In this document: positions 43,868 through 52,011 of the stretch, in pieces
Position numbering within the stretch: the stretch's first letter is position 1
Layout of the letters: every line of letters starts with the position of its first letter
Assembly: GCF_003060865.1 (NCBI RefSeq)
Contig: NZ_CP028918.1
Span: forward strand, 566,001-630,000
DNA: 64,000 bases
DNA from: Gemmobacter aquarius
Lineage (GTDB): Bacteria > Pseudomonadota > Alphaproteobacteria > Rhodobacterales > Rhodobacteraceae
Direction of reading: 5' to 3'
Notes under the pieces: generated by a model
The model's input: the letters and a program-made list of their open reading frames with translations, nothing else
Database searches by the model: none
Told to the model about the DNA's origin: nothing
Translations under genes and position numbers: made by a program

Positions 43868-46294
43868 ATGCGCTTCGCGGTTGTCCTGCATCTCTATTAC
43901 GAAGACCAATGGCCGGAATTTTCGGCCGCATTGGAATCGATAAACGATACGTTCGGTCTTTTTGTCAGTTTGGGGCCGCACAGCGACTTCGAAGGCGAAA
44001 TCCGGCGCACTTTCCCGGATGCTGTTGTGTCATGCGTGCCGAATGTCGGGCGCGATGTCGCTCCGTTTCTCGCATGGCTGCCAAACCTGCAAAAGTTCGA
44101 TGCGGTCTGCAAGATACATACGAAGCGCAACGATGCAGGTCATATCGGTTGGCGGCGGTCACTGGTAAACGGCCTGCTTGGCAGCGCCGATACCGTTCGT
44201 GTTTATGTCGATGCGTTCGAGCAAGAGCCCGACTTGGTTCTTGCAGGTCCAAGTATGAACTATGTCGATGGCGACGCGCACATTTATCATTCCAGACGCG
44301 CGCTTACGTTGCAGCACGGCGAACTGCCTGCAGGCTGGGGATTTTTTGCCGGAACGATGTTCTGGTGCCGCCCATCCTTCTTTATCAGCCTGAAAGATGA
44401 TTACCCCCAAGATATCTTCGTCGCACATGGCGACTCTGAGGGTCACCCCGAACATGTCATCGAGCGCGCGTTCGGATTGATGGCACGTTGCGCCGACAAG
44501 AAGATCATGCTGGGCGGCGATCATCCGACCATCGCCCGGGCGTCGCAACTGCGCGGCAACTTGGATTGGAGCGAGCGTTACCTTGGCTTCAAGGCTGATC
44601 CCGCCGAAGAAACCTCGGTGGCCCAAGCGGAGGGAGTCGCGCCGAGCCTGGTGCAGCTTTACGAGCAGCAGTCAGGCCATCCTTCCGAGAAGTGGTCCGG
44701 TAGCCTCAAGCAATACGAAAGAATCTGCCGGGGCGTCCGCGACAGAAAAGTGAAATTGCTCGAAATCGGGGTGAGGAATGGCGGATCGCTTGAAGTGTGG
44801 TCCCGCTACTTTCCGTCAGGCCGCTTTTTCGTGGGCTGCGACATCGATCCCAAGTGCGCCGAAATCCGCTTCGACGACGACCGTATCAAAGTAGTCACCG
44901 CCGATGCTGCCGCACCGTTTGCCAAAACGCTGATCATGTCGATTTGCGGCCAGTTCGACATCATCATCGACGATGGGTCGCACCGTGCGGATGAAATCAT
45001 GCGCGCTTTCCTACAGTTCTTTCCGGCTCTGGCCGAAGGAGGCGTCTACATCGTCGACGGAGTGAATTTAGCGGAATTCTCTGCCGAAGAGGGAGGACCG
45101 ATGCAGCCGACCTCGTCTCTGGCTTTCTTTCGGACGATCGCGGACGTTTTGGCGAGAAGTACTTCGTCAGACCCGACAGATGCCGCCCATCGCCTCGCGC
45201 CCTTTGTCCGTGACCATGACCTCGAGATCGACGTCGCGTTGTTCAGGACGATCCTGTCCATCGAATTCGCGGGTTCGCTCGTCGTCTTGCGAAAAGCGGC
45301 GGCTCACGAGATCGGACCGGGAACGCGCATGCGTCGTGGATCGGCAAGCGCAGACTGGGATGCCGAAACCTTGCAATCTCTGGGGCAGGATTCGACGGCT
45401 TTCCCTTCCCCATCGCCGGCAGTGTTGCTGCCAGCGGCAATTTTTGTTTCGGCCGTCGTCTGCTTCAAGAATGGCAGCGCAAATCTGCCGGACGCCATCC
45501 TTTCGATCCAGAAACAGAGCAGGCCCGTATACGAGATCATCGTGATCGACGACGGTTCCGTCGCGCATGAAGCGGAATGGCTGCAGTATTTTGCAAAAGA
45601 TGCGGGCTTCAAGTTGCTTCGGCAGGACGCCGCAGGCAGCTCCGCGGCGCGGAATTTCGGGATCCGGGCGGCGTCCGGCACGCATGTCTGCTTCGTAGAT
45701 CAAGACGACATCTTGCTGCCCCAGCACGGAGAAGCCTTCGTGGACCATTGGCGCTCTATCAGTTCCAGACTGGACAGGCTCGGCTGGATATTCAGCGATT
45801 ACCGACTGATCGATGAAAACCAGACTGTCACTTCAAGTGCCGTTTTACCTCATTCGGCCGATCCAATACCGGCAACGCTAGATGCCATGCTGGGTCGCGA
45901 ATTGCACATGGCATCGGCGAATACGTTCATCGACCGGGCGGCTTTTCTGTCTGTCGGTGGATTCGATGAACGCCTTTGCGGGTTCGAGTTTGACGATCTT
46001 TTCCTGAGGCTGTTCATCCACGGATACGGTACCGACTTTTTCCCGCACGCTCTGGCCGATCGACGCAACCTGGGCGGGTTGGCATCCCAGGGCGCGTCAG
46101 TTTTGGACAGCACCGAAGCTTTTTTCGTCAAATGGCTCGGCCATCGTTTCGATAACCCCGAAGAACAGAAGCTGTGCCGCACGAACCTGAAGGCGCGGAT
46201 ACTGCGCAGCCTGCAAGCGCGTCTCGGGCAAGGGCTTGTCGATGACGACGAAGCGTTCTGGTCACTGTTCGAGAAATTGGAAGCAGCGAAGTGA
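43868..46294 (+). CDS. RgpF-like, methyltransferase and GT2 fusion protein
   Basis: 808 residues from ATG 43868 (a TTG three codons earlier is possible). Three parts are visible. Residues about 1-210 resemble RgpF (rhamnan synthesis F): VVLHLYYEDQWPEF, NVGRDVAPFLAWL, CKIHTKRN. Residues about 260-480 are a class I SAM methyltransferase: LLEIGVRNGGSLEVWSRYF, FFVGCDIDP, DIIIDDGSHRADEI. Residues about 530-720 are a GT2 domain: EIIVIDDGS, AGSSAARNFGI, CFVDQDDILL (the DxD-type Asp). Such multidomain enzymes build and methylate surface rhamnan-type or O-antigen chains. Its end overlaps the next gene by GTGA. Confidence 0.82.
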   Translation: MRFAVVLHLYYEDQWPEFSAALESINDTFGLFVSLGPHSDFEGEIRRTFPDAVVSCVPNVGRDVAPFLAWLPNLQKFDAVCKIHTKRNDAGHIGWRRSLVNGLLGSADTVRVYVDAFEQEPDLVLAGPSMNYVDGDAHIYHSRRALTLQHGELPAGWGFFAGTMFWCRPSFFISLKDDYPQDIFVAHGDSEGHPEHVIERAFGLMARCADKKIMLGGDHPTIARASQLRGNLDWSERYLGFKADPAEETSVAQAEGVAPSLVQLYEQQSGHPSEKWSGSLKQYERICRGVRDRKVKLLEIGVRNGGSLEVWSRYFPSGRFFVGCDIDPKCAEIRFDDDRIKVVTADAAAPFAKTLIMSICGQFDIIIDDGSHRADEIMRAFLQFFPALAEGGVYIVDGVNLAEFSAEEGGPMQPTSSLAFFRTIADVLARSTSSDPTDAAHRLAPFVRDHDLEIDVALFRTILSIEFAGSLVVLRKAAAHEIGPGTRMRRGSASADWDAETLQSLGQDSTAFPSPSPAVLLPAAIFVSAVVCFKNGSANLPDAILSIQKQSRPVYEIIVIDDGSVAHEAEWLQYFAKDAGFKLLRQDAAGSSAARNFGIRAASGTHVCFVDQDDILLPQHGEAFVDHWRSISSRLDRLGWIFSDYRLIDENQTVTSSAVLPHSADPIPATLDAMLGRELHMASANTFIDRAAFLSVGGFDERLCGFEFDDLFLRLFIHGYGTDFFPHALADRRNLGGLASQGASVLDSTEAFFVKWLGHRFDNPEEQKLCRTNLKARILRSLQARLGQGLVDDDEAFWSLFEKLEAAK

Positions 46295-47940
46295 ACTTGC
46301 GCGGTATTGCAGCTATCGATGAACCGTCTGCGCAGCCATCGGAGCACGAAGGCGATGCAGTCGCTGCGGCGTTGGCGGATGGCAAGCCTTACGTGGCCTT
46401 GGCGATTGCGGCGCGCGACCTGAAGGAGCAAGGCGAGTCCTACAAAACCCTATCAAGTGTCGCGAAAGTAGAAGCCGTGCTAGGGCACAACATCCGGGCG
46501 AAGCGGACATGGAAGCGCGCCCTGCATTTCAAGCATGACGCGCAAGCCTATGCTGGCCTCGGCTCCATTCTTGTGCTCGAAGGTGATCTGGATACTGGCG
46601 TCGCCATGCTGCAGTCTGCTCTTGCCCTGGCGCCGCAAGATGCTTCGCTGCTCTCCGCAATCGGGTTGGCCTACCTGTACCGCGACGATGCGGTCAGTGC
46701 GAGGCGCTATTCATCCCGCGCCTTGTATATCGATCCGGCAAACAACGAAGCCCTTTTGTGTAGGGCGCGGGCCGATCTCTTCCTCGGACACATCCATCTT
46801 GCGCAGGCGCAGATCGCTGCACTTTTCCGGTCGGGTTACAAGATCGACGAGGTTCGCCTCTTGCAGGTGGACCTTTTGGCCCATCTTGACGAATTCGAGT
46901 CGGCGTTGGTTTTGTCGGCAGACCTTTGCGAGCGTTACCCGGCATCGGACGAAGCGCTTTTGGCATTCCGCCGTGCGTTCCGTGCCTTTCAGCGCAGCGA
47001 AGACACAGATCGGTATCGCAGCTTTCTCGATGCGCTTTCGCATTGTTGGGACTCGTCGGCAGTACCGCTGGTCAACACATCGCCCTTGGACGACGGGCAG
47101 CGTTTGGATATCGTCATGCCGGTCCACAACGCGCCCGAGACGACCCGCAATAGCATTGAGAGCATTCTGCAGCGCTCGGGCAATCGGTTGAGCCGGTTGA
47201 TCATCGTCGACGATGGTAGCGGCGCGGAAACGCACGATATGCTTATGGAAATGGCAGTGCGAGACGGGCGTATCGAAGTGCTGCGGTGCGAGCAGCGCTC
47301 AGGATACACGAAAGCGGTGATGCAGGGGATCGCTCGCAGCACATCGGCTGCTTTCGTGGTGATCAACAGCGACACCTTGGTTACTTGGGACTGGCTCGAG
47401 TCGCTTTATTCGGCCCTGAAATCGGATCCAAAGGTTGCGATGGTCGGACCGCTTTCCAATAACGCCGCCTGGCAGAGCTACGGGCCTGTCTTTTCCGAGC
47501 ATGACGGCTTTCGCGTCACGCCCATCCCGGACCAACCCCTTCGCGAAGCCATCATCGCCGGATCGGCGGGCGGAGCACTCGTTCCCCTGCCGATGCTGCA
47601 CGGCTTCTGCATCCTGGTGGACCGCGTTGCATACGATGCCGTGGGCGGGTTCGATTCCACTACCTTTCCGGAAGGCTACGGCGAGACGCAGGACCTCTCG
47701 ATCCGCCTAGGCAGTGCCGGTCATCGCCTCTGTGCCGTCACGGAGTGCGTGGTTTTCCACGAACACGGGGCCAGCATTTCTATCCAGCGCCGCGGGACAC
47801 TTTCGCGGATCGCGCGCGAAAAGCTTTATGCGCGCTACAGCGCCCTCAATTATCTGTGCATCGAGATGATCTGCTGCGAAAATCCCCATCTCGGGGCCGT
47901 TCGGAACGCGGTTTCGGCCGAAGTTCCGTTCAAATACTGA
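46291..47940 (+). CDS. TPR-GT2 glycosyltransferase
   Basis: 549 residues from GTG 46291, overlapping the preceding stop (GTGA), so coupled. Residues about 40-250 are TPR-like helix pairs (AYAGLGSILVLEGDLDTGVAML, AIGLAYLYRDDAVSARRY). Residues about 270-500 are a GT2 domain: DIVMPVHNAPETTRNSIESIL, LIIVDDGSG, FVVINSDTLVTWDWLE (DxD-like Asp) and FPEGYGETQDLSIRLG. This resembles glycosyltransferases of O-antigen or rhamnan gene sets. It is the last intact gene of the cluster; IS66 copy 2 is inserted about 80 bp downstream. Confidence 0.82.
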   Translation: MNLRGIAAIDEPSAQPSEHEGDAVAAALADGKPYVALAIAARDLKEQGESYKTLSSVAKVEAVLGHNIRAKRTWKRALHFKHDAQAYAGLGSILVLEGDLDTGVAMLQSALALAPQDASLLSAIGLAYLYRDDAVSARRYSSRALYIDPANNEALLCRARADLFLGHIHLAQAQIAALFRSGYKIDEVRLLQVDLLAHLDEFESALVLSADLCERYPASDEALLAFRRAFRAFQRSEDTDRYRSFLDALSHCWDSSAVPLVNTSPLDDGQRLDIVMPVHNAPETTRNSIESILQRSGNRLSRLIIVDDGSGAETHDMLMEMAVRDGRIEVLRCEQRSGYTKAVMQGIARSTSAAFVVINSDTLVTWDWLESLYSALKSDPKVAMVGPLSNNAAWQSYGPVFSEHDGFRVTPIPDQPLREAIIAGSAGGALVPLPMLHGFCILVDRVAYDAVGGFDSTTFPEGYGETQDLSIRLGSAGHRLCAVTECVVFHEHGASISIQRRGTLSRIAREKLYARYSALNYLCIEMICCENPHLGAVRNAVSAEVPFKY

Positions 47941-48017
47941 ACGGGCAGAGACGGTCTTCTGAAGCATCAGTGCAGCGTCGAGCCGCCTCGATTACTACGA
48001 GGGCATGGTGGCCCACT
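47941..48017 (+). other. short spacer before IS66 copy 2
   Basis: The last bases hold the first half of a small open frame (SSRLDYYEGMVAH) that continues after the IS66 element at 50493, so the insertion split something here. Confidence 0.4.
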
Positions 48018-48033
48018 GTAAGCGCTGTGCCGA

Positions 48034-49572
48034 TCACACCATGACGGCGTAATTCCATGGGAGCAGGTCGCCGATCTGGCTTTGTTTGTGGCCTTTGACG
48101 ATGGCGGTAAGCGTGTTTGCGAGCCAGACGTGTGGGTCGATCGCGTTCATCTTGCAGGTTTCGATGAGCGAGGCGATGACGGCCCAGTTCTCAGCCCCGG
48201 CGTCGTGGCCAGCAAAGAGGGCGTTCTTTCGGTTCAGGGCGATGGGGCGAATGGTGCGTTCGACGGTGTTGTTGTCGATCTCGACGCGGCCATCAGTCAG
48301 GAAGCGGCCAAGGCCGTCGCGGTATTTGGCGATGTAGGCAAGTGCTTCGCCCAAGGGCGACTTTGCGGAGGCGCGGGCGCGGTGGTAGGCCAGCCAGTCG
48401 TCGAGGCGGGCGAGGATCGGGGCGGAGCGGTCCTGCCGGATGGCCAGCCGGGTCGCGGGGGCAGTGCCGCGGATCTCGGCCTCTATGGCATAAAGCTCGC
48501 GGATGAGAGCCACGCCGTCCTCGGCAATCGGCGCGGGTCCGCTGCGGGTGATCTCGATCAACTTGCGGCGTGCGTGCGCCCAGCAATATGCGAGCTGAAT
48601 GCCCGGACCGATCCGGTCCGCTGCGATCAAGCGGTTGTATCCGGCATAGCCGTCGACTTGGAGAATACCCCCAAAACCCTTCAATATCCGCTCAGCATGT
48701 TGCCCGCCCCGACCTGGGGCAAAGGTGAAGACCACGCCCGGTGGTGACGTGCCGCCCCACGGCCTGTCATCGCGGGCCAAGGCCCAGAAGTATCCGGTCT
48801 TGGTCTTTCTGGCCCCCGGATCGAGAACCGGGGCGCGGGTCTCGTCCATGAAGAGCTTGGTTGACCGCTTCAGGTCCGCCATCAGCGCGTCATGGACGGG
48901 GCGGAGTTCGAAGGCGGCGCGACCCACCCAATCGGCAAGGGTGGAGCGGTCGAGATCGACGCCTTGGCGGCTGTAGATCTGGGCCTGCCGGTAAAGCGGC
49001 AGGTGGTCGGCATACTTGCTGACCAGCACATGGGCGACCGTGGCTTCGGTCGGCATGCCGCCCGGGATCAGCCGCGCGGGGGCAGCCGCCTGAACCACGC
49101 CATCGGTGCAGGACCGGCAGGCATATTTGGGTCGGCGGGTGACGATGACACGGAACTGGGCGGGCACGATGTCGAGCCGTTCCGACACATCCTCGCCGAT
49201 GCAATGCAGGCAGCCACCGCAAGCGCAGGTCAGGCTGTCCGGCTCGATGATCTCCTCGATGCGCGGCAGGTGCTTTGGCAGCAATCCACGATTGGCGGCA
49301 CGCGGTTTGGCGGGGCGCTTGGCGGCCCGATCCGCGGCATCCTCTTCGGCATGGATCACGGCCATGGCCGTTTCCAGATCTTCCAGCGCCAGTTCGAACT
49401 GGTCCGGATCGCCCTTTTCCGATTTACGGCCGAAGACCGCCTGCTTGAAGGCCGCGACCAGCTTTTCTAGCCGTGCGATGCGCTCGTCCTTGCGCTTGTC
49501 ACGTGCGTCCGCGGCAATCAGCATCGCCTTCAGCGCAGCAATTTCTTCAAGCAGATCAGCGGTCTCTGGCAT
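48034..49572 (-). CDS. tnpC: IS66 transposase TnpC (copy 2)
   Basis: 512 residues, identical to the protein of copy 1 at 31553-33091, with the DDE residues intact. Confidence 0.95.
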   Translation of the reverse strand: MPETADLLEEIAALKAMLIAADARDKRKDERIARLEKLVAAFKQAVFGRKSEKGDPDQFELALEDLETAMAVIHAEEDAADRAAKRPAKPRAANRGLLPKHLPRIEEIIEPDSLTCACGGCLHCIGEDVSERLDIVPAQFRVIVTRRPKYACRSCTDGVVQAAAPARLIPGGMPTEATVAHVLVSKYADHLPLYRQAQIYSRQGVDLDRSTLADWVGRAAFELRPVHDALMADLKRSTKLFMDETRAPVLDPGARKTKTGYFWALARDDRPWGGTSPPGVVFTFAPGRGGQHAERILKGFGGILQVDGYAGYNRLIAADRIGPGIQLAYCWAHARRKLIEITRSGPAPIAEDGVALIRELYAIEAEIRGTAPATRLAIRQDRSAPILARLDDWLAYHRARASAKSPLGEALAYIAKYRDGLGRFLTDGRVEIDNNTVERTIRPIALNRKNALFAGHDAGAENWAVIASLIETCKMNAIDPHVWLANTLTAIVKGHKQSQIGDLLPWNYAVMV

Positions 49573-49651
49573 GGCTGATGTTTACCAAACCACCATGGGC
49601 TATGCCTCCGGAAAGAGCACGATGAGTCATCCTGCCGCAGGGCAGAACCGG

Positions 49652-50005
49652 TCATTCCACGGCTTTGGGAGCCTTCGCCGCGACGGCCCGAACGCGCCGC
49701 CAATCGAGCCCCGCAAACAGCGCCTCGAACTGCGCATGGTTCAGCATCATGACCCCGTCCTTAACGGCGGGCCAGGTGAAGCTGTGTTCTTCCAGCCGCT
49801 TGTAGGCCATCACCAGACCGGTGCCGTCCCAATACAAGAGCTTCAACCGGTCCGCCTTCTTCGCGCGGAACACGAAGACTGTCCCGGTGAACGGGTCCTT
49901 GCGCAGCTCATTCTTCACCATCGCGGCCAGGCTGTCGTGGCCCTTGCGGAAGTCGATGGGCTTCGTCGCCACCATGATCCGCACCCGGTTCGACGGGAAG
50001 ATCAC
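49652..50005 (-). CDS. tnpB: IS66 accessory protein TnpB (copy 2)
   Basis: 117 residues, identical to copy 1; GTGA overlap with tnpA. Confidence 0.95.
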   Translation of the reverse strand: MIFPSNRVRIMVATKPIDFRKGHDSLAAMVKNELRKDPFTGTVFVFRAKKADRLKLLYWDGTGLVMAYKRLEEHSFTWPAVKDGVMMLNHAQFEALFAGLDWRRVRAVAAKAPKAVE

Positions 50006-50427
50006 GGGAAAGCCCGCAATGCCATGATCAGTTCCGCGAGCCGTGCCGCAGGTGTGGCAACATCCAGCCGTATCGTCACAGGGCCGATCAACAGATCAAT
50101 CGACGCAGTTGAAACAGGCGTGTCCACTGCCTGCGCCGTCGCCACCGGCGCGGCGAACTCGGCTCCCGTTACCTCTGGCACGACCAGCTTGCCCTGCCGC
50201 GCAAGCGTCCGCCACGAAGACAGGTGGTTGGCCTTCACCCCATGCCGACCCGCCACCTCATTCACCGTGACACCAGGCACCAGCGTCTCCGCCACCATCC
50301 GGCCCTTCGCCTCGTCAGACCACCGCCGCTTGGCTGCCGGTGCTGCCAGCAGCTCCACAAAGCCGACGGCCTCCATACTGCGCTCCCGATGGACTCCCAC
50401 TGACACCTCCCGTGCAAATCTCCACAC
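50002..50427 (-). CDS. tnpA: IS66 accessory protein TnpA (copy 2)
   Basis: 141 residues, identical to copy 1; helix-turn-helix protein of the element. Confidence 0.9.
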   Translation of the reverse strand: MWRFAREVSVGVHRERSMEAVGFVELLAAPAAKRRWSDEAKGRMVAETLVPGVTVNEVAGRHGVKANHLSSWRTLARQGKLVVPEVTGAEFAAPVATAQAVDTPVSTASIDLLIGPVTIRLDVATPAARLAELIMALRAFP

Positions 50428-50492
50428 GAGGGCGCATCGCAGCTTACGGATTCAGCAGGAAGGTGGGGTCGGCACAGCGCTTACGGCCCACT

Positions 50493-50615
50493 GCATGGCA
50501 CATGCTTCGTATACGCAGATATCCGTCGGCTTAAGCGCGAGTTGGCGCAGGCGTCGTAAGAGCGATGAAAATGAAGCCACGGTCGGTTCAACCGCTCATC
50601 GCGACAACTCGGTCT
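50493..50615 (+). pseudogene. fragment of a gene split by IS66 copy 2
   Basis: Removing IS66 and one target duplication joins a frame that reads SSRLDYYEGMVAHCMAHASYTQISVGLSASWRRRRKSDENE and stops near 50615. There is no start in the available upstream bases, because a stop lies just before, so this is a C-terminal remnant of a lost gene, perhaps a further member of the glycan cluster. Identity unknown. Confidence 0.4.
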
Positions 50616-50877
50616 GAAATGTTCAGAAAGCAATCGGAATGGCACGATCCGGGCGACTTTGCTTGTCGGACGAGTAGACGGTTACACGCTCGCGGCGCTG
50701 CATAGCAGACAAGACCCTCAGCGACAATGGGCGGGCTTTGAGTTCGGTCACCGCGCCAAGCGAGGAGCCATCATATAGCTCAGCGCTATCGCCCTTTGCC
50801 GCCGCAACGACGAAGGGCAGCTATGGGCCGGTTGCGTTTTGATCACCCCGATCACCGAAGTGATGGTCATGATCGAA
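50616..50877. other. gene-free stretch
   Basis: No gene or clear signal seen. Confidence 0.45.
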
Positions 50878-51663
50878 TTATGTCGGATGCTCTGCTGATA
50901 CATAGATGCGCTGGTGAATAAGGGTCGCCCACTTTTCGGTCTGCATGAAGGGAATATCCCCAGCATCCCGGCCGGACCCGATGATCGCGAGGTCGCAGGC
51001 CGAGCTCATACCGGTTGCATCAACAAGGTGCCATGCGCCGTCCAGCCAGACCTCTGCAACGGCATGGAAATCCGGTGGGTCAACATTGGCGCTATATCCG
51101 GTGGCATATCTGGCGGGGATATTTCCCGCGCGCGCAAGGCCACAGACAAGATGTGCATAGTCCCGACAAACCCCTTCACGCGTGATGAACGTATCAAATG
51201 CCGTTGTATTGGCACATGAACTGCCGGGGACATAGACGAGCGAGGCCGCCGTCCAGTCGAGGATCGCCGCGATCTTCTCGCCGCCGTCTAGATGCCCGAA
51301 CCGCTCGTCGGCAAACGTTTGGAGCAGATCGGAAGGGCATAGGCGGGATGGCCTGAGATACGTTAAAACTTCGCCCGACAGCGCATATAGGGGCGTTGCC
51401 GCAAGGCTAGGCAAGGCAACATTGGATTTTCTTACATCGACTTGGGCGCGATAGCGCAGGTTCAGCTGGCCGCCCTCTGAATGCACCCAGACCCGTTGAC
51501 CGACATTGCCCTCGCCGTCGATCCAGCGCAGGGTTGCATTCTCGATTTCCAGCACACTCGAGAGCACGGTCTGCCCCTCCGTCTGCGCTACCGTGATTGC
51601 CAACAGCGCTGGATCGCCGCCCTCAAGCGCGTAGTTCATGTCGACATCGATAGCCAATTTCAT
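50878..51663 (-). CDS. transglutaminase-like protein
   Basis: 261 residues starting MKLAIDVDMNYALEGGDPALLAI. The first 120 residues form a beta-rich N-terminal domain of the transglutaminase/Bact_transglu_N type. The core has the triad: Cys in REGVCRDYAHL, His in PPDFHAVAEVWL and Asp in WHLVDATG. Bacterial members are cytosolic or periplasmic cysteine proteases or crosslinkers; there is no signal peptide, so a cytosolic role is likely. A longer frame opens at 51720 but the extra 19 residues look non-conserved. It is divergent from the large helicase gene. Confidence 0.85.
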   Translation of the reverse strand: MKLAIDVDMNYALEGGDPALLAITVAQTEGQTVLSSVLEIENATLRWIDGEGNVGQRVWVHSEGGQLNLRYRAQVDVRKSNVALPSLAATPLYALSGEVLTYLRPSRLCPSDLLQTFADERFGHLDGGEKIAAILDWTAASLVYVPGSSCANTTAFDTFITREGVCRDYAHLVCGLARAGNIPARYATGYSANVDPPDFHAVAEVWLDGAWHLVDATGMSSACDLAIIGSGRDAGDIPFMQTEKWATLIHQRIYVSAEHPT

Positions 51664-52011
51664 AAGCTGCTTGCCTGCTGAAGCCTTTGGTGCGTGCCTA
51701 TCATGTCGGGCGGTCGGCACATCTGTTCAAATGGTGATCGGCTCGGAGCCTTGAAAAGTAATAGCAGAGGTGATCATCGGCTGGCTGCTTAGACGAAGCC
51801 TCACCACAGCGTGAACAGACGTGGGATCACCGCCAGGGGCCGACTTCGAGCGATAGAGTGACGGAGGGACACAGTGGGCGCGTTTGTTTGATGCTGCTTG
51901 GGACTGGATCCGCAATGGGTCCATCTGAGCCTCGGGCTTTCCTAATCAGTTGCTGCACCTTCAGCTCTGTCTTAACACTTGCACACCCTATAGATTTTCC
52001 AGCTGGAATTT

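Larger units (their letters stand above)
48018..50484 (-). mobile_element. IS66-family element, copy 2
   Basis: 2467 bp, same terminal repeats as copy 1, target duplication GGCCCACT (48010-48017 and 50485-50492). Different duplications in the two copies show two separate insertions and not one composite transposon. Same orientation as copy 1. Confidence 0.96.

Noticed and set aside
31537..50484. IS66-bounded composite transposon
   Set aside because: Each IS66 has its own different 8-bp duplication, so the two were inserted separately.
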